From contig NZ_BBXG01000010.1 in NCBI RefSeq assembly GCF_001570605.1, forward strand, positions 136,592 through 200,591: a stretch of 64,000 bases of DNA, read 5' to 3'. Under the pieces are notes generated by a model. It made no database searches. It was not told the origin of the DNA and was given only the letters and a program-made list of their open reading frames with translations. A program made the translations under genes and the position numbers. The first letter of the stretch is position 1, and each line of letters begins with the position of its first letter. Below are positions 10,689 to 19,648 of the stretch, in pieces. Source of the stretch: Herbidospora cretacea. GTDB taxonomy: Bacteria; Actinomycetota; Actinomycetes; Streptosporangiales; Streptosporangiaceae.

Positions 10689-11104
10689 CTGAGCTCAGTG
10701 TCGACGTGAGCAGGTTCGACTGGCTGATCACCGACTTCGTCGGCGGCACTCCTGGGGTGGCGCACGCCGTGGTCGTGTCGGCCGACGGCCTGCGGCTGGC
10801 CCACTCCGCCGGGTTCCCGCCCGACCGGGCCGACCAGCTCGCGGCGGTGGCCGCCGGGCTGGCCTCGCTGACCACCGGCGCCTCCCGCGTCTTCGAGGGC
10901 GGACCGGTCCGGCAGACCGTCGTGGAGATGCAGCGCGGACTGCTCATGGTGATGTCGATCAGTGACGGATCGGCCCTCGCCGTACTGGCGTCACACGATT
11001 GTGATCTGGGACTTGTGGCGTACCAGATGACCCTCCTGGTGGAGCGCGCCGGACAGGCGCTGACCCCGGCTCTGCGCGCCGAGCTGCACTCGGCGCGGCG
11101 GTGA
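10685..11104 (+). CDS. Roadblock/LC7-domain protein of conservon 1 (CvnB type)
   Basis: 139-residue MglB-like roadblock protein, expected to bind the Ras-like GTPase of the same operon and act as an activator or scaffold at the membrane kinase. Seen: FDWLITDFVGGTPGVAHAVV followed by the strand-helix pattern VVSADGLRLAHSAGF, and MQRGLLMVMSISDGSALAVL. A GTG start overlaps the kinase stop (GTGA). It keeps the same motifs as copies 2 and 3 but is the most divergent (PDRADQ rather than KDRADQ). Confidence 0.9.
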   Translation: MTELSVDVSRFDWLITDFVGGTPGVAHAVVVSADGLRLAHSAGFPPDRADQLAAVAAGLASLTTGASRVFEGGPVRQTVVEMQRGLLMVMSISDGSALAVLASHDCDLGLVAYQMTLLVERAGQALTPALRAELHSARR

Positions 11105-11110
11105 TGCCCG

Positions 11111-11473
11111 GTGCGCGCGGGTGAGGGGACCGACGACGAACCTCTTTTCCGTCCCTACGCCGTCACCGGAGGACGCGCCGAGCCGCGTTACCATCTGGCG
11201 ATGGAGACGCTGGTCTCCACGGCGGCCATGATGGGCGATGACTACTCCCTGCTCGGCCCCGAGCAGGAGGCGATCATGACGCTCTGCCGATCCGTCCGAT
11301 CGGTCGCGGAGATCTCCGCGCTGCTCCGGGTCCCCCTCGGAGTGGCACGGGTCCTGATCGCCGACATGGCCGACGAAGGGCTGGTGCGACTGCACATGCC
11401 ACAGCTCATCAGCAGCGGCCAGCCGGACCTTACTTTGCTCGAAAGGGTGCTCAGTGGACTTCGCAGGCTCTAG
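11111..11473 (+). CDS. DUF742 protein of conservon 1 (CvnC type)
   Basis: 120 residues, GTG start 6 bases after the roadblock gene stop. Seen: RPYAVTGGRAEPR near the N-terminus and a winged-helix-like core with SVRSVAEISALLRVPLGVARVLIADMADEGLV, ending LLERVLSGLRRL. The family is known only as the third member of conservons; the helix-turn-helix look suggests a protein or nucleic-acid binding fold, but no function is proven. Its last 20 bases also encode the start of the GTPase. Confidence 0.9.
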   Translation: MRAGEGTDDEPLFRPYAVTGGRAEPRYHLAMETLVSTAAMMGDDYSLLGPEQEAIMTLCRSVRSVAEISALLRVPLGVARVLIADMADEGLVRLHMPQLISSGQPDLTLLERVLSGLRRL

Positions 11474-12038
11474 TCGCGGCCTGACCTCGACGAAGATCGT
11501 CGTGGCGGGCGGTTTCGGCGTGGGCAAGACGACGTTCGTCGGCGCCGTCTCGGAGATCCTTCCGCTGACGACCGAGGCCGTCATGACCGACGCCAGCGCG
11601 GGGATCGACGACCTCGGGCTCACACCGGAGAAGACGACCACGACGGTCGCCATGGACTTCGGCCGTCTGTCCCTCGATCAGGACCTGATCCTTTACCTGT
11701 TCGGAACCCCCGGGCAGCACAGGTTCTGGTTCATGTGGGACGATCTGGTCCGCGGCGCGATCGGCGCGGTAGTGCTGGTCGACAGCCGTAGGCTGGCCGA
11801 CAGCTTCCCGGCGATCGACTACTTCGAGGAGGCGCAGCTTCCGTTCGTCGTGGCGCTGAATGGGTGGGACGGCGTGTTCCTGCACGTCGAAGACCAGATT
11901 CGCGAGGCTCTGTCGCTGCAGCCGCACGTGCCCATCGTGCGGACCGACGCGCGGTCCCGGGAAGCGGTCAAGTCCACCCTGATCACCCTTGTTGAGTACG
12001 TACTGACCGTACGGTCCGCATACGGTCGGCAATACTGA
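11454..12038 (+). CDS. Ras-like small GTPase of conservon 1 (CvnD type)
   Basis: 194-residue nucleotide-binding switch. Seen: Walker A GGFGVGKT (residues 19-26), the switch region with repeated threonines (KTTTTVAMDFGR), G3 motif FGTPGQHRFWFMWDD with GTPGQ at 84-88, and NGWD (136-139) where Ras proteins have NKxD, then TDARS as the G5 equivalent. The GTG start lies inside the DUF742 gene, with GAAAGGGTG upstream as ribosome site. Related to MglA-type GTPases; expected partners are the roadblock protein and the kinase tail. Confidence 0.92.
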   Translation: MDFAGSSRGLTSTKIVVAGGFGVGKTTFVGAVSEILPLTTEAVMTDASAGIDDLGLTPEKTTTTVAMDFGRLSLDQDLILYLFGTPGQHRFWFMWDDLVRGAIGAVVLVDSRRLADSFPAIDYFEEAQLPFVVALNGWDGVFLHVEDQIREALSLQPHVPIVRTDARSREAVKSTLITLVEYVLTVRSAYGRQY

Positions 12039-12065
12039 TCGGGAACTCTCCGCACCTCACAGGGC

Positions 12066-12106
12066 ACATGAGGGCCATCTGTCCCCGGCAGGTGGCCCAT
12101 GTTTTT
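12066..12106 (+). terminator. Intrinsic terminator of conservon 1
   Basis: ACATG...GGCCATCTG pairs with CAGGTGGCC...CATGT, with a 2-base bulge and one G-T pair, followed by TTTTT at 12102-12106. It lies 28 bases after the GTPase stop. The rest of the gap up to 12313 shows AT-richer promoter-like sequence but no gene. Confidence 0.75.
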
Positions 12107-12313
12107 GTCCGGATTGCGGTGGTTCGGGATGTTAAGGAGTTGGGGTCCCATTTCAAAGTTGACAGGTTGCTGAAGCATCCTTCAAATCGAAGTGTGAACG
12201 TCCAGCTAACAATGTCCTGAAAAGTCTTGATCTGTGTTGATACGTGCTGCAACACTCCCCCTTTGGTCTGCCCCCCAGCAGGCCCTTCGGCAAAATCAGA
12301 AGGAGTAGCGGTC

Positions 12314-13453
12314 GTGTCCCGAACCCGGCACACCCGTCACCTGCCGGCTGTAGTCACCGCCGCCGGCCTTGTCCTCGCCCTGGCCGCGTGCAACGGTGGC
12401 GCGAGCAACACCACGGCCGAGGGTGGCACCGCCGCCGCGCCGAGCGCCACTGCGGCTCAGCTCGACCCGAACGCCGACCTGACGAAGCAGAGCGTCACCA
12501 TGACGATCTGGGACGGCTACAGCCCGCCCGACCTTGTGGACCGTGTCAAGGACAAGCTCGGCTTCACCGTCGAGAAGGCGATCCACGACACCAACGAGAC
12601 CGCCATGGCCAAGATCACCGCCAGCGGCGGCGAGGGCTTCGACGTGGCGTTCGTGTCCGGCCAGTACGCCCAGGCCCTCAACGAGGCCGGCCTGCTGGAG
12701 CCCCTGCACAAGGAGCTGATCCCGAACCTCGCGAACCTCTACCCCGAGGCCTCGAACCTGTCCTACGACAAGGGCAACAACTACTCGGTCCCCTACACCT
12801 GGGGCACCACGGGCATCTGCTACCGGAGCGACCTCGTCAAGCCGGCTCCGACCAGCTGGCGGGATCTTCTCGAGCCGAAGCCGGAGTACGAGAAGAAGAT
12901 CACCCTGATGACCACCGAGCGCTGGCTCGCGCTGCCCGCCCTCAAGGCGCTGAACCAGTCGATCAACACGACCGACGACAAGGTGATCGGCGACGCGAAG
13001 AAGCTGCTGGAGGCCGCCAAGCCCAAGCTCCTCGCCTTCGACGACACCACCTTCGGCGAGAAGGTCGCCAAGGGCGAGGCCGTCATGGCCGAGGCCTGGG
13101 ACGGCTGGTGCCCCACCGGCGAGCCCAACGTGGCGTTCGTGGTGCCGAAGGAGGGCAGTGACCTCTGGGTGGACACGATGGTGGTGCTGAAGGCGTCCAA
13201 GAACAAGGAAGCCGCCCACGCGTTCATCAACTTCATCCTCGACCCGGAGCAGCACGGCTGGGCCGCGCAGAACATCCTCTACAAGGTGCCCAACAAGGCC
13301 GCCATGGAGAAGATCCCGGCCGACGTCCTCGCGGCGAACGCGCCTCTGAAGTACACGCCCGCCGACCTGCTGCAGGGCGAGTCGATCATCGACCTGGGCG
13401 CCGACTCGGTGAAGTACACCACCCTGTCGACCGACGTCACTGCCGCCCAGTGA
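12314..13453 (+). CDS. Polyamine-type ABC substrate-binding lipoprotein, orphan
   Basis: 379-residue extracellular binding protein of the PotD/SBP_bac_8 type, probably for spermidine, putrescine or a similar compound. The GTG at 12314 is chosen because AGGAG lies 8 bases upstream and it gives a clean signal peptide (RHTRHLPAVVTAAGLVLALA) with lipobox LAAC. Seen: DVAFVSGQYAQ, YTWGTTGICYRSD, AEAWDGWCPTGEPNVAFVVP and NFILDPEQHGWAAQN, matching family landmarks. No permease or ATPase is next to it, so it must share a transporter encoded elsewhere or act as a sensor partner. It lies between conservons 1 and 2 on the same strand. Confidence 0.82.
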   Translation: MSRTRHTRHLPAVVTAAGLVLALAACNGGASNTTAEGGTAAAPSATAAQLDPNADLTKQSVTMTIWDGYSPPDLVDRVKDKLGFTVEKAIHDTNETAMAKITASGGEGFDVAFVSGQYAQALNEAGLLEPLHKELIPNLANLYPEASNLSYDKGNNYSVPYTWGTTGICYRSDLVKPAPTSWRDLLEPKPEYEKKITLMTTERWLALPALKALNQSINTTDDKVIGDAKKLLEAAKPKLLAFDDTTFGEKVAKGEAVMAEAWDGWCPTGEPNVAFVVPKEGSDLWVDTMVVLKASKNKEAAHAFINFILDPEQHGWAAQNILYKVPNKAAMEKIPADVLAANAPLKYTPADLLQGESIIDLGADSVKYTTLSTDVTAAQ

Positions 13454-13468
13454 CGCTGTGACGGCACC

Positions 13469-13499
13469 GCGGCGGAGTCCCCGGGGGCTTCGCCGCTTT
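13469..13499 (+). terminator. Probable terminator after the orphan binding protein
   Basis: GCGGCGGAG (13469-13477) pairs with CTTCGCCGC (13488-13496) with one G-T pair, and the inner CCC/GGG extends the stem; a short CTTT follows. The U-run is weak, so efficiency is uncertain. Confidence 0.55.
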
Positions 13500-13545
13500 C
13501 GCCGTCCCGCTTTGGAACGATCGCCACCGCGAGAGAGAAATCCCC

Positions 13546-14829
13546 ATGTCTGCTGAGAAGCCGCTGACCGTACTGTTCATGCCGGAGAGCGCGTACGGGC
13601 CGACCAACAACTGCATCGGCATCGGAGACGTCCTGCGCAACCGCGGCCACCGCGTGGTGTTCGCCGCCGAGGCCTCCTGGAAGGGCAAGCTGACCGCCCT
13701 CGGGTTCGAGGAGGACCTGGTCGACCTCGCCCCGCCGGCCGAGGACGCCGAGGAGCAGGACGCGGGCCAGTTCTGGAAGGACTTCATCCGGGACACCGCG
13801 CCGGAGTACCGCAAGTCGACCCAGGAGCAGCTCGAGACGGTCACCAAGCCGATCTGGGACGCCCTCGTCGACGGCGCCAAGTACTGCGAGCCGCAGCTCA
13901 AGGCCATCATCGAGCGCGTGAAGCCCGACGTCATCGTCGAGGACAACGTCATCGCCTTCCCGGCGCTGGTCACCGCGGGTGTGCCGTTCGTGCGGATCAT
14001 GTCGTGCAACCCGCTGGAGATGCGCGGCGAGGGCGTGGCCCCGGTCTTCTCGGGTCTCCCGGCCACCGGTGAGGGGTGGAAGGAGTTCTCCGAGGAGTAC
14101 GAGCGCACCCACCGCGAGCTGTGGACGGCCTTCAACGAGTGGGTCGTCGAGCAGGGCGCGCCGCCGCTCCCGGACCTCGACTTCATCCACGAAGGTGACG
14201 CGAACCTCTACGTTTACCCCGAATTCCTCGACTACACTGTCGAGCGCCCGCTCGGGCCTTCGTGGACCCGCCTCGACTCCTCGGTTCGCGAGACGGATGA
14301 GGACTTCACGTTGCCGTTCGAGCGCGGCGACAACGCGCTGATCTACTTCTCGCTCGGTTCCCTCGGCTCGGCCGATGTCGACCTGATGCGCCGGGTGATC
14401 GACGTGCTGTCACGCACTCCGCATCAGTACATCGTCTCCAAGGGCCCCCTCCACGAGGAGATCGAGTTGGCCTCCAACATGTGGGGCGCCGAGTTCGTCC
14501 CGCAGACGAAGATCATTCCGCTGGTGGACCTCGTCATCACCCATGGCGGCAACAACACCACCACCGAGGCGCTCCACTTCGGCAAGCCCATGATCGTGCT
14601 GCCCCTGTTCTGGGACCAGTACGACAACGCCCAGCGCGTCGACGAGAAGGGTTACGGCGTCCGGCTGGACACCTACAAGTTCTCCGACGACGAGCTCATC
14701 GGCGCCGTCGACCGCCTCCTCGGCGACGCCGCCCTCCGTGCCGACCTCGCGGCGAAGGGCGAGGAGCTCCGCCGCCGCGACGGCCTCCGCGTGGCGGCGG
14801 ACGTCATTGAGAAGGTCGCGGCCAAGTAA
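13546..14829 (+). CDS. MGT-type (UGT-like) glycosyltransferase
   Basis: 427-residue GT-B fold enzyme expected to move a sugar from a nucleotide donor to a small acceptor such as a macrolide, lipid or phenolic compound. Seen: an N-terminal acceptor domain starting TVLFMPESAYGPTNNCIGIG, a middle YFSLGSLGSADVDLMRRV, and the C-terminal donor-site signature DLVITHGGNNTTTEALHFGK with WDQYDNAQRV. No signal peptide or membrane helix. A 92-base gap separates it from the binding protein upstream and 129 bases separate it from the conservon 2 kinase. No biosynthetic cluster surrounds it, so the acceptor cannot be guessed. Confidence 0.87.
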   Translation: MSAEKPLTVLFMPESAYGPTNNCIGIGDVLRNRGHRVVFAAEASWKGKLTALGFEEDLVDLAPPAEDAEEQDAGQFWKDFIRDTAPEYRKSTQEQLETVTKPIWDALVDGAKYCEPQLKAIIERVKPDVIVEDNVIAFPALVTAGVPFVRIMSCNPLEMRGEGVAPVFSGLPATGEGWKEFSEEYERTHRELWTAFNEWVVEQGAPPLPDLDFIHEGDANLYVYPEFLDYTVERPLGPSWTRLDSSVRETDEDFTLPFERGDNALIYFSLGSLGSADVDLMRRVIDVLSRTPHQYIVSKGPLHEEIELASNMWGAEFVPQTKIIPLVDLVITHGGNNTTTEALHFGKPMIVLPLFWDQYDNAQRVDEKGYGVRLDTYKFSDDELIGAVDRLLGDAALRADLAAKGEELRRRDGLRVAADVIEKVAAK

Positions 14830-14958
14830 TTAGCACCAATCGCACTGGATGTCCGATTCGGCGATCCGAGTGTAATTCGCTGATCTGGTAACAGTGTGTT
14901 CCAATTTCTGGTGCCATAGAGGGCAACAGGAGTGACAGGCGAGAGGTTGTAAAAGCCA

Positions 14959-17900
14959 GTGACAACGCACGACCCGCGAGGTGGCCTCGGCATCGAGGCA
15001 GGCGTGCAGGAGAAGGCGGCGCCCGCCCCCGCCGCCAAAGCTCCAGGGGCCGCGTTCCTGCGGCTGGGAAACTGGCGGGTGCGCTCCCGTCTCGTCGCCC
15101 TGATCCTGCTCCCGACGGTGGTCGGTGTCATCTTCGCGGCGGTGCAGCTCACCTCCGCGATCAACACCTCCGCCGAATACCGGAGACTGACCGAGGTGTC
15201 GCGGCTCGTGGTCCAGCTCGACGGGCTGAACCACGAGCTCGCCAAGGAGCGCGACTACACGGCCTGGTTCATCCAGGAGGGCCGCCGCAACAACCGGTTC
15301 GACGAGGTCCAGGAGATCTCCAAGAAGGTCGACGACCTTTCCGGCGAAGCACTTGCCACGCTCCAGTCCCTCGACTCCAGCCACTCCGCCCGCGTGCTCA
15401 ACCGGGCCGCCAAGATCGCCGGATGGCTCCGCGGTCTGGAGGGTCTGCGCAAGGGTGTCCGTGACAACGACAGCGTGCCCGCCCGGGCGGCCGAGGTCAT
15501 GTACACCTCGATGATCTCCGAGCTCACCTCGCTCCACGAGGACCTGATCCGCTCCGCCGGCTCCGACGAGCGCCTGTTCGCCGACACCACCGCCCTGGCC
15601 GCCCTCACCCGGGCCAAGGAAGACGTCTCCAAGAGCCGCGGCCTGCTCACCATCACCCTGTCGACCAGGCCCACCGCCCGTGGTTACGTCTTCGACTACG
15701 ACGACCTGTCCGACTTCCTCAGCGCCGGCCGCTCCCAGGACGCCCAGCTCGCCATCTTCCAGAGCGAGGCCTCCCCGGCCGACGCCGCCTTCTACCGCCA
15801 GACGGTCAGGGGCGAGATGGCCGAGCGCTCCCACTCGATGCGCGCCGCCGCCCTCGCCCAGCTCCGCCAGTTCAACGGCGCGATCCGTGACCTCGACCGC
15901 ACCCGCCAGGACGACCTCCAGCGCTGGTTCGACTCCACCTCCGCCACGGTCGACCTCATGCGTGAGGTCGAGAAGCGGGTCGGCGACTCGGTCGTCAACC
16001 AGTCGGTCGCCCTCCAGGACGCGGAGCAGCGCAACGCCATCGTCTCCGGCGTGCTGATCGTCGTCCTGCTGCTCGTGGTCCTCGTCATCACCACCCTGGT
16101 CGCCGGTTCGCTCACCCGGCCGCTGCGCCGCCTGCGCCGCGAGGCCCTGGAGATCGCCGGTTCGCGTCTTCCCGACACGGTCCAGAAGCTGCGTGAGTCC
16201 GGTGAGGCCGCCGACCTGCCCGAGGTCGCCCCCATCGGCGTCACCACCTCCGACGAGATCGGTGAAGTGGCGCGCGCCTTCGACGAGGTCCACCGCGAGG
16301 CGATCCGGCTGGCCGGCGACGAGGCCCGCCTGCGGAGCAACGTCAACTCGATGTTCGTCAACCTCTCGCGCCGCACCCAGACGCTGGTGGAACGCCAGCT
16401 GTCCCTCATCGACGGCCTGGAGCAGGGCGAGCAGGACGAGACCCGGCTGGGCAACCTGTTCAAGCTCGACCACCTCGCGACGCGCATGCGCCGCAACTCC
16501 GAGAACCTCCTGGTCCTCGCCGGCCAGGAACCCGCCCGCCGCTGGGGCCAGCCGGTCCCGATCGTCGACGTCGTCCGCGCCTCCCTCTCCGAGGTCGAGA
16601 ACTACGAGCGCGTCGCCATCCAGGTGCAGTCGGGCGCGGCCGTCGTCGGTCAGTCCGTCAACGACGTCGTCCACCTCATCGCCGAGCTGGTCGAGAACGC
16701 CATCTCCTTCTCGCCGCGCGAGACCCGCGTCACCGTGTCGAGCAACCGCATCGACGGCGGCGGTCTGATGATCTCCGTGAGTGACGTCGGCATCGGCATG
16801 ACCGGCGAGGAGCTCGGCGCGGCCAACTGGCGCCTGGCCAACCCGCCCGTCGTCGACGTGTCGGTGTCCCGCCGCATGGGCCTGTTCGTGGTCGGCCGCC
16901 TGGCCCTGCGCCACGGCATCCGCGTCCAGCTCCGCCAGCAGGACGTCGGCGGTCTCACCGCGATGGTGCTGCTGCCCGAGACCCTGCTCGCGCAGGCGGC
17001 CAACGCCTTCCCCGGCGCGCCGCAGCAGCAGGGCGGCCTGCCCACGGGCGGGCAGCCCGCGCTGCCCGGCCCGCAGCAGGGGTACGGCGCCCCCGCCGTC
17101 AGCGGCTCGTTCGGGCAGCAGCCCGCGCTGGCCAGCCCCACCCCGTTCGAGACGATGCCGCGCCCCTTCGGCAGCGACGGACCGCCCGACCCCTGGGCGA
17201 GCACGACCGGCGGAACCCCCTTCGATGCCTCCTCCTTCGGACAGCTGCCGCAGCGCAACCCGTTCGAGAGCACCCCGAACCCGCTGTCGCCCGCCACGCC
17301 GCCCGCCCCGCGCAACCCCTTCGACCAGCCTGAACGCGACCCGTTCGCGCCCGCCCCCGAGCAGGGTTCCTTCGACACCGGGCCGCAGGGCCGGCGGATG
17401 TTCGGCGGGGGGCCGAGCCCGACCGACACCGGCCCGTTCGACCGCACCGCGTTCGCCCGCGGCCCGCTCGACAGCGGCGCCTTCGAGCCCCCGGCCGGAT
17501 ACGACCAGCGCGGTGGCTTCGACACGGGCGGCCACGCCCTGGGCGGCCAGAACACCGGTGGTCACAGCACGGGCGGTCTCGGCATGGGCGGCTTCCCCTC
17601 GGGCGGCTACCCGGCTCCGGGTGCGAACAACACGCCGTGGCCGGGGCAGACGCCCGGATCCGGCACCCCTGGATGGCCCGGCGGACCGGCCGAGAACGGT
17701 TCCTGGCCGGGTACGCCCGCTAACCGCGGGCCCTTCGAACCTGATGTCGACAACACCGGACCGCTGCCCGCGGTCCGGAACTCGCCCCTCGACGAGATCG
17801 ACGAGTTCCTGCCGATCTTCGCCGCCGTGGAGTCCGACTGGTTCCGGCGTGCGCCGGAGCAGGAGGTCCCCGGCGACGACGAGAGCCCCGGTGAGCGCAC

Positions 17901-18240
17901 CGCGTGGTCGTCCCCCGCGGTCGACGCCGGTTGGCAGGCCGCCCAGGCGGCGGCCGAGCCCTCACTCGGCGGCATCACCTCGTCCGGCCTGCCGAAGCGG
18001 GTGCCCAAGGCCAACCTGGTGCCCGGCTCGGCCGAACTGGCCGCGCCCTCGGCTCCCGTGCCGGTGGCTCCCGCGCCGTCGCTGTCGCCCGATCGCGTGC
18101 GCAACCGCCTGGCCAGCTTCCAGGCCGGCGTACGGCAGGGCCGCGCGGTGGCGAGGGGAGACATCAGCGAGGAGCAGGGTTGGCCCGGGGCGAACCCCGC
18201 CCAGAGTCAGGGTCAAGAGACCGATAAGGATGAGGCATGA
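14959..18240 (+). CDS. Conservon sensor histidine kinase, copy 2
   Basis: 1093-residue CvnA-type membrane kinase. The GTG start at 14959 has GAGAGG upstream. Seen: NWRVRSRLVALIL leading into helix 45-65, a NIT-like sensor domain, helix near 359-382, HAMP with LTRPLRRLRREALEIAG, FKLDHLATRMRRNSENL with candidate His505, N box ELVENAISFS, G box DVGIGMT, and SRRMGLFVVGRLALRHG. A linker rich in Pro, Gly and Gln follows (about 690-940, with GGxxxGG runs such as TGGHSTGGLGMGGF). The tail has TGPLPAVR, DEFLPIF (948), SGLPKRVPKANLVPGS (about 1009) and RLASFQAGVRQGRAV. The stop overlaps the roadblock start by 4 bases. No regulator partner lies nearby. Confidence 0.9.
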   Translation: MTTHDPRGGLGIEAGVQEKAAPAPAAKAPGAAFLRLGNWRVRSRLVALILLPTVVGVIFAAVQLTSAINTSAEYRRLTEVSRLVVQLDGLNHELAKERDYTAWFIQEGRRNNRFDEVQEISKKVDDLSGEALATLQSLDSSHSARVLNRAAKIAGWLRGLEGLRKGVRDNDSVPARAAEVMYTSMISELTSLHEDLIRSAGSDERLFADTTALAALTRAKEDVSKSRGLLTITLSTRPTARGYVFDYDDLSDFLSAGRSQDAQLAIFQSEASPADAAFYRQTVRGEMAERSHSMRAAALAQLRQFNGAIRDLDRTRQDDLQRWFDSTSATVDLMREVEKRVGDSVVNQSVALQDAEQRNAIVSGVLIVVLLLVVLVITTLVAGSLTRPLRRLRREALEIAGSRLPDTVQKLRESGEAADLPEVAPIGVTTSDEIGEVARAFDEVHREAIRLAGDEARLRSNVNSMFVNLSRRTQTLVERQLSLIDGLEQGEQDETRLGNLFKLDHLATRMRRNSENLLVLAGQEPARRWGQPVPIVDVVRASLSEVENYERVAIQVQSGAAVVGQSVNDVVHLIAELVENAISFSPRETRVTVSSNRIDGGGLMISVSDVGIGMTGEELGAANWRLANPPVVDVSVSRRMGLFVVGRLALRHGIRVQLRQQDVGGLTAMVLLPETLLAQAANAFPGAPQQQGGLPTGGQPALPGPQQGYGAPAVSGSFGQQPALASPTPFETMPRPFGSDGPPDPWASTTGGTPFDASSFGQLPQRNPFESTPNPLSPATPPAPRNPFDQPERDPFAPAPEQGSFDTGPQGRRMFGGGPSPTDTGPFDRTAFARGPLDSGAFEPPAGYDQRGGFDTGGHALGGQNTGGHSTGGLGMGGFPSGGYPAPGANNTPWPGQTPGSGTPGWPGGPAENGSWPGTPANRGPFEPDVDNTGPLPAVRNSPLDEIDEFLPIFAAVESDWFRRAPEQEVPGDDESPGERTAWSSPAVDAGWQAAQAAAEPSLGGITSSGLPKRVPKANLVPGSAELAAPSAPVPVAPAPSLSPDRVRNRLASFQAGVRQGRAVARGDISEEQGWPGANPAQSQGQETDKDEA

Positions 18241-18659
18241 GGGAAATGAGCCAGGCCGCTCGCGGCGTCAATTGGCTGATCACAGACTTCGTGAACAACG
18301 TGCCCGGTGTGGCGCACACGGTTGTGGTCTCCGCTGACGGGTTGCCCCTGGCGTACTCGGAGGGATTCCCCAAGGATCGCGCCGACCAGCTCGCGGCGGT
18401 GGCCGCCGGGCTGATCTCGTTGACGCAGGGTGCCTCGCGGGTCTTCGAGGGTGGAGCCGTAACGCAGACCGTGGTCGAGATGCAGCGTGGGCTGCTTTTG
18501 ATCATGTCGATCAGCGATGGTTCCTGTCTGGCCGTGCTGGCCGCGGCCGACTGTGACATGGGTCTGGTGGCGTACCAGATGACGCTGCTGGTCGAGCGGG
18601 CGGGTCAGGTCCTGACCCCGGCCGTCCGCGCCGAGCTCCAGGCTTCCCACCCGCGTTGA
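18237..18659 (+). CDS. Roadblock/LC7-domain protein of conservon 2 (CvnB type)
   Basis: 140 residues, with ATGA overlap to the kinase stop; an ATG 9 bases further in is an alternative start. Seen: GVNWLITDFVNNVPGVAHTV, VVSADGLPLAYSEGFPKDRADQ and LLIMSISDGSCLAVLAAADC. Very similar over its whole length to the copy 3 protein, less so to copy 1, suggesting that copies 2 and 3 share a more recent ancestor or that their GTPase interfaces are conserved. Expected to bind the GTPase of this operon. Confidence 0.92.
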   Translation: MREMSQAARGVNWLITDFVNNVPGVAHTVVVSADGLPLAYSEGFPKDRADQLAAVAAGLISLTQGASRVFEGGAVTQTVVEMQRGLLLIMSISDGSCLAVLAAADCDMGLVAYQMTLLVERAGQVLTPAVRAELQASHPR

Positions 18660-18678
18660 TCAAGATGAGGAGGTCGCC

Positions 18679-19050
18679 GTGGCAGGCGGCTGGACAGGTG
18701 AGCCCCCGGCGGAGCAAAGTTCGCTGGTGCGCCCCTATGCGGTGACCGGTGGGCGTACGGCCCCGCGAGTTCAGCTCGCCATGGAGGCGCTCGTCTCCTC
18801 TGTCATAGCGGCGCACGTTGATCTGTCGACCATGCCCCCGGAACGGCAGGCGATCGCCTCGCTCTGCCGTCAGGTCAGGTCCGTCGCGGAGATCTCGGCC
18901 ATGCTGCGCATGCCGCTGGGTGTGACGCGGGTGGTCATCGCCGACATGGCGGCCGAGGGCCTGGTGCAGGTGCACCAGCCGCAGCTCGACGCGGGTAAGC
19001 CGGATCTGGGTTTGTTGGAAAGGGTGCTCAGTGGACTTCGCAGGCTCTAG
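18679..19050 (+). CDS. DUF742 protein of conservon 2 (CvnC type)
   Basis: 123 residues, GTG start with GATGAGGAGG eight bases upstream. Seen: LVRPYAVTGGRTAPR, QVRSVAEISAMLRMPLGVTRVVIADMAAEGLV, and the shared C-terminus LLERVLSGLRRL. The N-terminal 15 residues (GGWTGEPPAEQSS) differ from the other copies, while the winged-helix-like core is strongly kept. The last 20 bases overlap the GTPase gene. Confidence 0.92.
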   Translation: MAGGWTGEPPAEQSSLVRPYAVTGGRTAPRVQLAMEALVSSVIAAHVDLSTMPPERQAIASLCRQVRSVAEISAMLRMPLGVTRVVIADMAAEGLVQVHQPQLDAGKPDLGLLERVLSGLRRL

Positions 19051-19618
19051 CCGGGGCCTGACCTCGACGAAGATCGTCGTGGCGGGTGGCTTCGGCGTCG
19101 GCAAGACGACATTCGTCGGGGCGGTGTCGGAGATCGTGCCGCTCACGACGGAGGCGGTGATGACCGACGCCTCGGAGGGAATCGACGACGTCGGACTGAC
19201 CCCCCACAAGACCACGACGACCGTGGCGATGGACTTCGGCCGGGTGTCGCTCGACCAGGATCTGATCCTCTACCTGTTCGGCACGCCCGGTCAGCACCGC
19301 TTCTGGTTCATGTGGGACGACCTCGTGCGCGGCGCCATCGGCGCCGTCGTGCTGGTCGACACGCGCCGCCTCGCCGACAGCTTCCCCGCTGTCGACTACT
19401 TCGAGGAGGCGCAGCTCCCCTTCGTGATCGGCGTCAACGGTTTCGACGGCACCTTCCCCCACGGGGAGAACGAGGTGCGCGAGGCGCTGTCGCTGTCGCC
19501 GCAGACGCCGATCGTGCGGACCGACGCGCGGTCGCGTGACTCGGTGAAGAACACCCTCATCGTGCTGGTGGAGCACGCACTGACGATGCGGGTCGCGGTC
19601 CCCGGCTGGCAGCGCTGA
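19031..19618 (+). CDS. Ras-like small GTPase of conservon 2 (CvnD type)
   Basis: 195 residues. Walker A GGFGVGKT, FGTPGQHRFWFMWDDLVRGAIGAVV, NGFD in place of NKxD, and TDARS are all present. The first nine residues (MDFAGSSRG) are identical to copy 1, even at the DNA level across the 20-base overlap. It differs from copy 1 mainly in the C-terminal third (VNGFDGTFPHGENEV). It is the last gene of the operon; a convergent minus-strand operon ends 30 bases downstream. Confidence 0.93.
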   Translation: MDFAGSSRGLTSTKIVVAGGFGVGKTTFVGAVSEIVPLTTEAVMTDASEGIDDVGLTPHKTTTTVAMDFGRVSLDQDLILYLFGTPGQHRFWFMWDDLVRGAIGAVVLVDTRRLADSFPAVDYFEEAQLPFVIGVNGFDGTFPHGENEVREALSLSPQTPIVRTDARSRDSVKNTLIVLVEHALTMRVAVPGWQR

Positions 19619-19648
19619 GCCGGGGACCTCGGTCCCTTTGAACTGCTT

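Noticed and set aside
14881-14925. Common promoter motif for the three conservon kinases
   Set aside because: GGTAAC and a TATGGGA-like or CATAGAGGG-like stretch appear upstream of copies 1 and 2, and CCAATT upstream of 2 and 3, but spacing differs, so no shared site can be claimed.
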